This document shows, piece by piece, positions 42,116 through 51,700 of a stretch of DNA of 60,869 bases. Each line of letters opens with the position of its first letter. Within the stretch, counting starts at the first letter, position 1. The stretch comes from Actinomycetota bacterium. GTDB lineage: Bacteria; Actinomycetota; Nitriliruptoria; Nitriliruptorales; Nitriliruptoraceae. Where the stretch lies: NCBI GenBank assembly GCA_019347575.1, contig JAHWKY010000030.1:1-60869 (forward strand). The letters run 5' to 3'. A program made the position numbers and the translations under genes. The notes beneath the pieces are model-generated. The model was given only the letters and a program-made list of their open reading frames with translations. It was not told where the DNA came from and did no database searches.

Positions 42116-43750
42116 GTGACGGTGCTGCCGTTCGACGACGCGGAGTGGCTCCGCAGCGTCCTCGATCACCTCGACGAGGCGGTCCTGGTCATCGCTCGTG
42201 ACGGCCAGTTGCTCTGGGCCAACGCCGCCGCCCGCGACCTGCTGTCGGGGCGCGAGAGCGCCGCCGTCGGCTCGTTGCTCCCCGAGGGCTGGCAGGTCAT
42301 CGACACCGACGGCCAGCCGGTACCGCTCGACGAGCTTCCGGCAGTGAGAACGCTGCGAACCGGTGAGGCCATCACGCGGCGCACGCTCGGGGCGCTGGAG
42401 GGTGGCAAGCCGCGATGGTTCGACGTGTCCACGCGGCCTCTACTCGGCGAGGGCGGAGACGTCGCGGCCGTGGTCGTCTCCGTCGCGGACGTGAGCGCGC
42501 GACAGGAAGCCGAGGCGGAGCTGTGGTACCGCCTCGCGTACGAGGACCTGGTCGCGGGTGTGTCGCGCGCGTTCATCAGCGTCGAGCCGGAGGAGATCGA
42601 CGATCGCGTCGACCGGGCGCTGGCGGACGTCGGCGAGTTCCTCGAGGTCCTGCACGTCGCTGCGTTCGAACACGATCTGCGAGCCGGGGCGCTCGTGCTC
42701 AGCCACGAGTGGTCCGCGGACCCGGCCCGGTTGCGGATCGCGACGCGCATCGACCTCGACGACACCCCCAACCTGCGCGAAGCGCTCCTGGACCTCGAGC
42801 CGTTCGTCGCCATCGACACGAGGCAGCTGCCCGACCTCGAACGCACGCTGCTCGAGGGTGAGTCGGTCGCGGTCGTTCCCGTCCCCTCCGGCCTCCGGCT
42901 CGGCGCTTGCATGCTCGCCCAACGTCCCGCAGGCGAGTCCTGGTCGGTCGATGCCATCCGGCTCCTGCGAGGCGTCGGCGAGCTCATCGCGACGGTCGTG
43001 CAGCGCAGGCAGGCGGCGGAGCTAACGGACGCCGTGTACAGCCGCCTCCAGCGTTCGAACGAGGACCTCGAGCACCTCAACCGCGAGCTCATCCGCGCCA
43101 ACCAGGCGAAGGACGAGTTCCTGTCGGTGGCGTCCCACGAGCTGCGCTCGCCCCTGGTCTCGATCACCGGTTTCACCGAGACGCTGCAGAAGCGCTGGGC
43201 CTCCCTGACCGACGACGAGCGACACCGCTACATCGAGGTCGTCGGACGCCAGGCGCAGCGGTTGCACCACCTCGTCGAGGAGCTCCTGGAGACCTCACGC
43301 ATCTCGTCCGGTCACGTACGGGTGACGCCCGAGCTCCACAGTGCGTTGGACTTCGTCAGCGAGCTGCTGGACGAGGTGCGTGACCCCGGGACCGAGGTTC
43401 GCGGTGACGCCTCCGTGCGCTTCGAGGCGGATCCGGACCACGTGCGCCGCATGATCGCCAACCTCGTTGAGAACGCACGCAAGTACGGCGCCCCGCCCAT
43501 ACGGGTCACGATCGGTGCGGAGGATGAGTTCGTGACCATCGAGGTCCGTGATCACGGAGCGGGCGTCCCGGAGCGCTTCGTCCCGAGACTGTTCGAGCGG
43601 TTCGCACGCGCCGAGGAGGACCCTGACACAACCGGCACGGGCTTGGGGCTGTCCATCGTGCGTGACCTGGCCGTGCTCAACGGGGGAGGTATCACCTACG
43701 AACGGGCCGACCCGGGAGCGGCGTTCACGGTCCGACTGCCGCGAGGATGA
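42116..43750 (+). CDS. PAS-GAF sensor histidine kinase
   Basis: A 544-residue soluble kinase. Residues 10-130 are a PAS domain (LDHLDEAVLVIARDGQLLWAN), about 140-300 a GAF-like domain (VLHVAAFEHDLRAGALVLSHEW to GACMLAQRPAGESWS), 300-335 a coiled coil. Phospho-acceptor His341 is in SVASHELRSPL. The ATPase domain has N-box MIANLVENARKYG, G1 VRDHGAGVPERF and G2 TTGTGLGLSIV. No membrane segment or response regulator is adjacent. Its stop overlaps the ATG of the E1-alpha gene by 4 bases. Confidence 0.9.
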   Translation: MTVLPFDDAEWLRSVLDHLDEAVLVIARDGQLLWANAAARDLLSGRESAAVGSLLPEGWQVIDTDGQPVPLDELPAVRTLRTGEAITRRTLGALEGGKPRWFDVSTRPLLGEGGDVAAVVVSVADVSARQEAEAELWYRLAYEDLVAGVSRAFISVEPEEIDDRVDRALADVGEFLEVLHVAAFEHDLRAGALVLSHEWSADPARLRIATRIDLDDTPNLREALLDLEPFVAIDTRQLPDLERTLLEGESVAVVPVPSGLRLGACMLAQRPAGESWSVDAIRLLRGVGELIATVVQRRQAAELTDAVYSRLQRSNEDLEHLNRELIRANQAKDEFLSVASHELRSPLVSITGFTETLQKRWASLTDDERHRYIEVVGRQAQRLHHLVEELLETSRISSGHVRVTPELHSALDFVSELLDEVRDPGTEVRGDASVRFEADPDHVRRMIANLVENARKYGAPPIRVTIGAEDEFVTIEVRDHGAGVPERFVPRLFERFARAEEDPDTTGTGLGLSIVRDLAVLNGGGITYERADPGAAFTVRLPRG

Positions 43751-44850
43751 CCGCCCGCGACGCCTCGGGACCCGATGCGTCCGCGCGGTTGCACGACCGC
43801 ACCGTCCGCGTGCTCCATCCGGACGGGTCGGTCGAGGCCTCGTCGGACTTCCCCGGCTCGCTCGCGCCACCGCGCGGACGACCGCTCTACCGCACGATGC
43901 GGCTGACCCGAGCGGTCGATGACGAGGCCGTCACGCTCCAGCGACAGGGCGAGCTCGGGACCTACTCGCCGTGCCGCGGCCAGGAAGCGGCACAGATCGG
44001 CAGCGCCGCCGCCCTGGACGAGATGGACTGGGTCTTCCCGTCCTACCGCGAGACCGGCGCTGCCCTGCTCCGCGGCATCCCGCCCGCCTCGTGGCTGCAA
44101 CGCGCGCGTGGGACCTGGCTGTCGGGCTACGACCCGCACGCTCACCGCTTCGGCCTGATAACCATCCCCATCGCGACCCAGACGCTGCACGCCGTCGGGT
44201 ACGCGATGGGAGCGAGACGGGCCAGCTCGGACATCGTCGTCATGACCTACCTCGGCGATGGCGCGACCTCCGAGGGCGATACGCACGAGGCGATGAACTT
44301 CGCCGCGGTCGAGCGGGCCGCGGTGGTGTTCGTCGTCCAGAACAACGGTTGGGCGATCTCGGTGCCGACGCACCGGCAGACCCGGGCCCCGACCCTCGCC
44401 CACCGCGCCCTCGGCTACGGCATGCCGGGCGTCCGCGTCGACGGCAACGATCTCCTCGCCTGCTACGCGGTCGCGCGGTGGGCCGTCGAACGGGCACGTG
44501 CTGGCGAGGGACCCGCCCTGATCGAAGCCGTCACGTACCGTCTGGGACCGCACACGACCTCCGACGACCCCACTCGGTACCGCTCCGAGGACGACGTCGC
44601 GGCGTGGGAGGCGCTGGACCCGCTCGTGCGCGTCGAGACGTGGCTCCGTGCCGCCGGCGCGTGGACCGACGAGGACGAGACCGCCATGGCCGAGGCGGAG
44701 CGAGCCGTAGCCGCCGACGTCCGTGCGGAGCTCCTCGCCACGCCCCGTCCCGAGCCGGTGGAGCTGTTCGAGCACGTCTACGTCAGCCAGACGTCCGAGC
44801 TCCGGCGTCAGCGACATGCGTTGGAGCGGGGACTTCGCGCCGGCTCGTGA
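43747..44850 (+). CDS. Thiamine-diphosphate 2-oxoacid dehydrogenase E1 alpha subunit
   Basis: A 367-residue E1-alpha: YRTMRLTRAVDDEAVTLQRQG, GQEAAQIGSAAAL, FPSYRETGAALLRG, the thiamine-diphosphate motif from GDGATSEGD to NNGWAIS (about residues 169-200), and the regulatory-loop region GPHTTSDDPTRYRSEDD. It decarboxylates pyruvate or branched-chain 2-oxoacids with an E1-beta partner. No E1-beta, E2 or E3 gene follows, because the next gene is on the opposite strand, so the partner must be elsewhere. It is coupled to a histidine kinase and overlaps the convergent EamA gene by 68 bases. Confidence 0.9.
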   Translation: MTARDASGPDASARLHDRTVRVLHPDGSVEASSDFPGSLAPPRGRPLYRTMRLTRAVDDEAVTLQRQGELGTYSPCRGQEAAQIGSAAALDEMDWVFPSYRETGAALLRGIPPASWLQRARGTWLSGYDPHAHRFGLITIPIATQTLHAVGYAMGARRASSDIVVMTYLGDGATSEGDTHEAMNFAAVERAAVVFVVQNNGWAISVPTHRQTRAPTLAHRALGYGMPGVRVDGNDLLACYAVARWAVERARAGEGPALIEAVTYRLGPHTTSDDPTRYRSEDDVAAWEALDPLVRVETWLRAAGAWTDEDETAMAEAERAVAADVRAELLATPRPEPVELFEHVYVSQTSELRRQRHALERGLRAGS

Positions 44851-45748
44851 GCCACGCGCCCGCGATCACGACGGCGGTGCCGACGAGCGAGATGACGGCG
44901 ACCGCCTCGTCGCGGAACACGATCCCCAGCACGATGGCCACGATCGGGACGAAGTAGATCGCCACCGAGCCTCGCGGCCCGCCGACGCGCCCGACGAGCA
45001 CCGTCATCGCAACGAACGCGAGTCCGGTCCCGAGGGTGCCCAGGGGCACCATCGCGATCGCACTGGCGGTGTCCCAGCTGGAGTACGGCAGCCCGAACAG
45101 CCCGGCGGGCACCACGACCACGAGTGCGGCCAGCTGGGCACGCAGCAGGACCGGCAGGGCCCCGTACCGCTGCTGCAGCGGCACCGCCACGTTGGCTGCG
45201 AGGCCGTACAGCACGATGGCGATCAGGACCAGGCCGGTCCCCAGCGCCGTTGCTTCGGCACCGCGCAGGCCGGGCAGGGAGATCAGCACGATCCCGAGGA
45301 AGCCGATGACGATCCCCGCCACCTGCCGTGCGGGAGGGAGGCGCCGCAGCATCAAGGTCGCGATCGCCGCGGTCGCGATGGGCATGCCGCCGTTGAGCAT
45401 CCCGGCCAGGGCGGAGTCGATCCACTGCTGCGCTACCGGGAACAGCGTCAACGGGATGGCGATCCAGATGAGTCCCAGGAAGGCGATCCGGAGCCGGTCC
45501 TCGGCGTCGACCGGTCGTCGAGCGCGGGGGACCAGCGCCAGCGTCGCGGCGCCCAGTCCCACCCGCGCCATGGTGACCACGGTCGGGTGGAACGCGTCGA
45601 GGCCGATCTCCATGAACAGGAAGGACGAGCCCCAGATGCTGGCGATCGCTGCGAGCAGACCCCACTCCCGGGTGCCGAAGGCATCGAGGTTGGTGCCGGC
45701 CGACGTCGTGATGAGACGTGACCTGGCGGTCGAGGCAGGGCCGGACAC
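44783..45748 (-). CDS. EamA/DMT-family transporter
   Basis: A 321-residue protein with ten helices in two EamA repeats: LLAAIASIWGSSFLFMEIGLDAF and ALGTGLVLIAIVLYGLAANVAV. The GTG at 45748 (VSGPASTARSRL) is preferred because GAGGAG lies 6 bases upstream; a longer start at 45811 is possible but lacks a ribosome site. Such proteins export metabolites or amino acids. The last 68 bases overlap the end of the convergent E1-alpha gene. Confidence 0.87.
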   Translation of the reverse strand: MSGPASTARSRLITTSAGTNLDAFGTREWGLLAAIASIWGSSFLFMEIGLDAFHPTVVTMARVGLGAATLALVPRARRPVDAEDRLRIAFLGLIWIAIPLTLFPVAQQWIDSALAGMLNGGMPIATAAIATLMLRRLPPARQVAGIVIGFLGIVLISLPGLRGAEATALGTGLVLIAIVLYGLAANVAVPLQQRYGALPVLLRAQLAALVVVVPAGLFGLPYSSWDTASAIAMVPLGTLGTGLAFVAMTVLVGRVGGPRGSVAIYFVPIVAIVLGIVFRDEAVAVISLVGTAVVIAGAWLTSRREVPAPTHVADAGARTSG

Positions 45749-45807
45749 GGAGGACTCCTCGGTGGCTACTCGGCGACAACAGCGTTGGAGGGGCGTGCTG
45801 TTCCCCG

Positions 45808-46425
45808 TCACACCGTCACGGTGTCAACCGCGCGGTAGCAGTACCAGGCGGCGATCGAGCGGTACGGGCGGAAGCGGTCGCCGAGGGTAGCGAGCACCTT
45901 CGGAGCGGGAAGGTCGTCGAGGCCGTAGGCGATGGCGTAGCCCTTGCGGACGCCGAGGTCGTCGACCGGCCACACATCGGGACGACGCAGCTGGAACATC
46001 AGGAACATCTCGGCCGTCCACCGGCCGATGCCCCGGACCTGGACCAGCCGTTCGATGATGTCCTCGTCCGGCAGACGGCTGATGCGCGCCAGCGGGATGG
46101 ACCCGTCGCTCGTCTTCAGGGCGAGATCACGGATCGCGGCGAGCTTGTTCCGTGACAGGCCCGCGCCCCGTAGCTGCTCCTCGTCGGCTCCCAGGATCGC
46201 CTCGGCGGTGACCCGTCCACCCAACACGTCCTTGGTCCGACCCCAGATCGTGCGCGCTGCCGCGCCGGCGAGCTGCTGATACACGATCGCGCGGGCGAGC
46301 GCTTCGAGGTGGCTGGCTCGACGTCGGCCCAGTCGGACGGGTCCGTGGGCACGCACGAGCAGCCGCATCACGGGATCCCGCCGAGCCAACTCGGCGGACG
46401 CCCGGTCACGTTGCACGTCGTCCAC
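45808..46425 (-). CDS. DNA-3-methyladenine glycosylase (AlkA-type HhH-GPD)
   Basis: A 205-residue HhH-GPD DNA glycosylase: AIVYQQLAGAAARTIWGR (about 47-64), the helix-hairpin-helix LVQVRGIGRWTAEMFLMF (about 127-144), and the catalytic-Asp region VWPVDDLGVRKG (Asp155/Asp156). It lacks the N-terminal domain of E. coli AlkA but matches the shorter actinobacterial and archaeal type that removes alkylated bases. The GTG at 46425 is 7 bases after TAGGGT, so it is probably leaderless. Confidence 0.9.
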   Translation of the reverse strand: MDDVQRDRASAELARRDPVMRLLVRAHGPVRLGRRRASHLEALARAIVYQQLAGAAARTIWGRTKDVLGGRVTAEAILGADEEQLRGAGLSRNKLAAIRDLALKTSDGSIPLARISRLPDEDIIERLVQVRGIGRWTAEMFLMFQLRRPDVWPVDDLGVRKGYAIAYGLDDLPAPKVLATLGDRFRPYRSIAAWYCYRAVDTVTV

Positions 46426-46432
46426 GCAGCGA

Positions 46433-46448
46433 ACCCTACGGGTAGGGT
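46433..46448. promoter_or_regulatory. Symmetrical divergent -10 elements (AlkA-type gene / glycosidase-like gene)
   Basis: CCCTAC-GG-GTAGGG is a perfect inverted repeat (46434-46447). It gives TAGGGT on the minus strand (46438-46433) and TAGGGT on the plus strand (46443-46448), so both genes probably start from one symmetrical element. Confidence 0.45.
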
Positions 46449-46475
46449 CGAGGTGATCATCAACCGAGGAGCACC

Positions 46476-48767
46476 GTGCCGAACCTGCGCGCGTGGATCC
46501 TGAGGCGCCTCGCGCGACGTCTCCGCATCGGCGAGGACATCCTCAGCCACCTGTCGTCGTTCCAACGGCTCGGTGAGCACCTCGAGATCGCCTCGCCGCA
46601 GGAGATGCTGCCGGTCGGGGCGAGGACGGTCGTGCGGGCGTTGCGGTCGCGTGCCGCCCCCGAGATCCGCCCCGACTGGCTCTGGCCCTACTGGCTGGAG
46701 CGTCAACACGATCCGACCTCGCCGGCGTTCATCCCGCGCGGACACCTCGCGTTCACCCAGAACCTCACGCAGCGGAACTGGACCGCCGTCGGCAACATCG
46801 CCTCCCCCTGGGAGGCGATCGTCGACCCCCGAGGGCTGGTGACTCCCTGGTACGACGGGTGGTCGCTCGACTGGTGGGTCGACGACGACGGCTGGCGCTT
46901 CCCCAGCCGTGAGGACGGCGTCACCCAGGAACTGCTCTCCGGGACGCCCGTGACCCTCACGACGCTGCCGCTGCGCGATGGGGCGCTGGTGCAGCGTGTC
47001 TCGGCCCAGGTCCACGACGGCGAGTGGGTCGCCGTGGAGCTGGAGAACGCGTCAACGCGTGGCCGCTCCGTCGCCGTCGCCCTGCGGCCCTACAACCCCG
47101 AGGGCCTCGCGGTCGTCACGGCGATCGCCGTCGAGGGGCGCCACGTCCTGCTGACGCGCGACACCCTGGCGATGGTCCTGCCGCGTGAGCCGGAGCGCGT
47201 CGCGCTCTCCACCTTCCACCAGGGCGACAGCCGTCACGTGCTAGAGCAGGGGCTGGCACGCGGGGCCGGGCGGCTGGCAGTCCACGACCCTGCTGGGCTG
47301 GCGCAGGCCGCGTTCGTCTACGACCTCGAGCCGGGCGAGGTGCTGCGGGTCGCGATCCCCCTCGTCCCGGGCATCGAGCAGGCCTCGGCCCGCAGCCTGC
47401 GTGAACGCGTCCAGCCGGTCCGCGTCACGCCCCCCGTCCTGCGGCCCGCAGCCGAGGTCGCCGCCGGATGGTCCACGCCGCTGCGGAGGGGTATGCAGGT
47501 CGACCTTCCCGACGAGCGACTCCAACGGGCGGTCGACGCCAACCGAGCCCACCTTCTGGTGCTCCACGATCCCGGGGCCATCACGCCGGGTCCCTTCACC
47601 TACCACCGCTTCTGGTTCCGCGACGCTGCGTACATGCTGCTGGCGCTGGACCGGTGGGGCTTCCACGAGGAGGCCGCCGACGTGCTCGATACGTTCCCCG
47701 CCCGCCAACGGGGCGACGGCTTCTTCTACAGCCAGTGGCGCGAGTGGGACGCCAACGGCGCGGCCATCTTCGCGCTGGCCGAGCATCACCGTCTGACCGG
47801 CGACGAGACGATCCTGCGCCGCACCGCACGGTCGGTGGCACGCGGCGGCCGGTGGATCGAACGCATGCGCCTCCGTGGACGCGGCGTCGCCCCGGAGGTC
47901 GAGGGTCTGCTGCCCGCTGGGATATCGGCGGAGCACCTGGGTCCGTTCGACTACTACTACTGGGACGACTTCTGGTCGCTGCGCGGGCTGATCGATGCGG
48001 CGTACGTGGCGCGGGTGATCGGGGACGAGCGCGTCGCGGACGACTTCGACCGCGCGGCTGCCTCGTTGCGCGCCGACACGCTCGCGTCCATCGAACGGGC
48101 CGCCAAGAGGCTCGGCCAGCACCTGATCACCGCCGGGCCCACGCGGGCCATCGATCCGGGGATCATCGGCTCGCTCGTCGCGTGCGAGCCGTTGCGCCTG
48201 CTCGAGGCCGACGATCCGCTCATCGATGGCACGCTCGAGGTCGTGCGGGATCGGTTCACGCTCGGCCCGGCCTTCTACCAGGGCATCAGCCACACCGGCC
48301 TGGGCACCTACCTGACGATCCAGCTCGCGCTGTGCGAGCTCGAGCAGGGCGATCCCCGTGCCTGGGAGCGGCTGCGCTGGCTGCTCGACGCGGCGACGCC
48401 GACATTCACCTGGCCCGAGGCCATCCACCCCCAGCTCGACGGCGGCTGCATGGGCGACGGCCACCACGGCTGGGCCGCTGCCGAGTTCCTCACGTTCGTG
48501 CGTCAGGTCCTGGTCCGGGAGGGACGCGACGTGGCGCTGCACCTCCTCGGCGTGCTACCCGACGAGTGGCGCGGCCACGACCTCGCGGTGCGGAAGGCAC
48601 CGACCCACCACGGGGCGCTGTCCTACGAGCTGCGCTGGGACGGTGACGTTCCCGTGCTGTCGTGGGAGGCCGAGCGCCCCGGCGTACGCCTCCGGGCGCC
48701 CTCGCTCGATCCCGCATGGACGACGACGGAGCAACGGGGCGAGGTCAAGCTGCCGAGCCCGGACTGA
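46476..48767 (+). CDS. Six-hairpin glycosidase-like protein
   Basis: A 763-residue soluble protein with a beta-sandwich N-terminal half (residues about 50-300: LWPYWLERQHDPTSPAFIPRG, LVTPWYDGWSLDWWVDDDGW) and an (alpha/alpha)6-barrel half (about 350-690: YHRFWFRDAAYMLLALDRWGF, DGFFYSQWREWDANGAAIFALAEHHRLTGD, DYYYWDDFWSLRGLIDAAYVA, ATPTFTWPEAIHPQLDGGCMGDGHHGW). The layout resembles GH15-, GH63- or GH94-like enzymes acting on alpha-glucans, with carboxylates in RFWFRD and TWPEA as candidates. The exact family and substrate are not determined. There is no signal peptide. Confidence 0.72.
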   Translation: MPNLRAWILRRLARRLRIGEDILSHLSSFQRLGEHLEIASPQEMLPVGARTVVRALRSRAAPEIRPDWLWPYWLERQHDPTSPAFIPRGHLAFTQNLTQRNWTAVGNIASPWEAIVDPRGLVTPWYDGWSLDWWVDDDGWRFPSREDGVTQELLSGTPVTLTTLPLRDGALVQRVSAQVHDGEWVAVELENASTRGRSVAVALRPYNPEGLAVVTAIAVEGRHVLLTRDTLAMVLPREPERVALSTFHQGDSRHVLEQGLARGAGRLAVHDPAGLAQAAFVYDLEPGEVLRVAIPLVPGIEQASARSLRERVQPVRVTPPVLRPAAEVAAGWSTPLRRGMQVDLPDERLQRAVDANRAHLLVLHDPGAITPGPFTYHRFWFRDAAYMLLALDRWGFHEEAADVLDTFPARQRGDGFFYSQWREWDANGAAIFALAEHHRLTGDETILRRTARSVARGGRWIERMRLRGRGVAPEVEGLLPAGISAEHLGPFDYYYWDDFWSLRGLIDAAYVARVIGDERVADDFDRAAASLRADTLASIERAAKRLGQHLITAGPTRAIDPGIIGSLVACEPLRLLEADDPLIDGTLEVVRDRFTLGPAFYQGISHTGLGTYLTIQLALCELEQGDPRAWERLRWLLDAATPTFTWPEAIHPQLDGGCMGDGHHGWAAAEFLTFVRQVLVREGRDVALHLLGVLPDEWRGHDLAVRKAPTHHGALSYELRWDGDVPVLSWEAERPGVRLRAPSLDPAWTTTEQRGEVKLPSPD

Positions 48768-48785
48768 GCCGACTCGGACGGGATC

Positions 48786-51700
48786 TCAGCTCGCGAGGAA
48801 GTCAGCCAAGGCGCTCTCGACCGCAACGTCCACGACCGCCGGGCCGCCGAGCACGACGATGCGCCGGGGACGGATACGGTCGAGCTGCGCGGACACGTCC
48901 GCCGGGATGGCATCGCCCGGCACCAGCACGATCGGTCCGACCGCCAGGACCGCTGGGGGCGTCCCGGTCAGCGCATCGGGGAAGTTGGCGCCGGTGGCGA
49001 CGTACACCACCGCGGTGTCGGCGGCGAACGTCGCGGCGACTCCGGCCGCCGTGGCGTAGCGGTCGGTGCCTTCCAGCCGGGTGACGCTGCCGGTGGTGAA
49101 CGCTCCGAGGCGGCTCTGGACCGCGTCAGACACGGCTGCTGTCCCGCCGAGGATCACGATCCGGCCGGGGCGCAGCCGGTCGAGCTCCGCCGCCACCACG
49201 TCAGGGATGTCGTCCCCCGTCACGAGCAAGATCGGGCCGCCGTCGCGTCCCGCAGCCGCTGCCCCCGCGAGGGCGTCCGGGAAGTTCGCGCCGGTCGCCA
49301 CGTAGGCCACCGGGACACCCGGCTGGAACGCGCTCGCGGACACCTCGACGGCGGTCTCGTAGCGGTTGCTGCCCTGCAGTCGCGTGACCACACCCGAGGC
49401 GAAGCCCACGAGCTGTCGCTCGACGCCCGGGGAGACCGCAGCGTCGCCCCCGAGCACGACGATGTTCGTGGGACCCAGGCGTCGCAGCTCGGTCGCGGTC
49501 GCCTCCGGGACCGCGTCGGTCGTGACGAGCAGGATCGGCGCGTCTGCACGACCGGCGACCGGTCCGGCGGCCAGGGCATCGGGGAAGTTGATGCCGGTAG
49601 CCACGTAGACCGTGCTCGCACCGTCAGGGAAGCTGTCCGCGGGGACCCTCGCAGCGGTCTCGTACCGGTTCAGCCCCGCCAACCGGGCGACCTCGCGCAC
49701 GATCGACTCCAGCGTCGTCGCGGTGGTCGCGAGCACATCCGACACGTTGCCCGCAGCATCGGCCGCGCGGATGGTGAAGGTGTAGGTCGTGCCGTCACCG
49801 AGTCCGGCGAGCGTCGCTGACGTCTCGCTCGCCGGCACCTCCGTGGTGGTCGCGGTGGCGTCGACCGTGGAAGCTACGACCTCGTACCGATCGACGGCGA
49901 TGTTGTCGGTGGCTGCCTGCCATGCGAGCGTCACGTGATCGTTGCCGACGTCGATCGCTTCGAGCTTCGCGCCGGCCGGGAACGTCGGGGCGGTGGCGTC
50001 CACCGTCGTGACATCGCGGCTGAGTGCGCTCGACACGTTGCCCGCGTCGTCCAGTGCGACCACGGTGAACGTGTACGCCGTCGCCTCATCGAGGCCGCTC
50101 ACCGCGTGACTGGTCTGCCCCACCGTCTTGGTGGCGATGAGCAGGCCATCCTGGTGCACGTGGTAGGCGGTCACGGCCACGTTGTCGTCGGCTTCTGGCC
50201 AGCTGAGTACGAGACCTGTCGTCGTGACGTCGGTCGCCGCGAGCTTCGATCCTCCTGAGAACGTCGGGGCGAGCGTGTCGAGGGTCTCGACGAGCACCTC
50301 GAGAGGCCCCGAGGTGTTGCCGCCCGCATCGGCTGCCACGACCTCGAACGTGTAGGAGGTCGCCGGGGTGAGTCCGGTCGCCTCGTAGGTGGTGGTCGCG
50401 CCGCTCACCGTCGCGATCTGCGTGCCGTTGCGACGGATGCGGTACTCGTCGACGCCGACATCGTCCGTCGCCGGTGTCCACTGGAGAGTGGTGGCGGTGC
50501 CGGTCGTTCCGCTCGCCGTGAGTGCGGCTCCGACGGGGAACTCCGGAGGTACGCCGTCGATGATCTCGCAGGTGTAGATCTCGATGTCATCGAGGAACCA
50601 CCCGTAGCTGCCCACGGCGCTGTCGGTGCCGATACGCCACCGGAGCGACACGTCCTGGCTGGCCAGAGCGGACAGGTCGACCACGGAGGCGGTGTACCCA
50701 CCGCTCGTGCCGACGAACGCCGGGGCGCCCGCCAGCGGGTTGCCGAAGCCGGTGTCGATGGTGCCGTTGTAGCCCTGGGCGACGAACGACCCACCCAGGT
50801 CGGCCCACGTCTCGCCTCTATCGATGGAGTACTGGACGATGCCGCCATCGAAGTCAGGGGCCTGGAACTCCCACGCGTGGGCGAAGCGCAGGTACGCGTC
50901 GGCCGGCACCGAGATCGGCGTGATGGTGTAGAGGTCCCAGGTGCCCGTGACCGCGACGTTGTCGCCCCAGAAATGCAGGTCCCCACTGGTGGCGTAGAAG
51001 TCTCCGTAGTACCAGCGACTATCCGGGCCCGCCGGTGACACCCCCCAGTCGTCGATGTCCGTCTCCGCGTCCTCCTGGTAAACGAACGCCGGCGCCGACC
51101 CCGTCACGCAGTAGGGGGCCTCCAGCGTCGTGGGGCCCGCAGGCTCCATGCGCATCTCGGTCGCTGCTACGGCATCCGCGACCTCGACGCAGTCGCTGAC
51201 GGTGATGCCGTGTTGGTCGACCAGCGTGTCGCAGGCCTGCTCGAGTGCGTCCGCAAGTCCTGGGTAGTCGGTGGCGGAGGTCAGGAGAGAGGTCTGCGCC
51301 TCATAGTAGATCTGCAGTGTCTTCGCAGCTCCCAGCCCCGTGATGGTCCGACCGTTGAACGTGTCACCGTCGACCAACAGGTAGATGGCCTTGTTGTTCA
51401 CGCCGCTGTTGGTGTGGACGCCGCCGTTGTCCCATGCGTCGGGGTCGGTCCGGTCCGTGAACGTGTGGTAGTTGGCATGCCCGATGCGATCCGGCTGCAT
51501 GCCGAGCGGTGGGTCCGCCATGTCACGGATCGCACCGATGGCCGAGTCCTCGCCGACGAGCCACCGGTTGCCAGGCGTGTCGTCGCCATCGTCGGTCTCG
51601 AGGTCGTACAGCTCGCCGTAGAGGTCGGACAGCGACTCGTTGATGGCCCCCGACTGGTAGTAGTAGAAGAGGTTGGCCGTGAACTGGGTCAGGCCATGCG

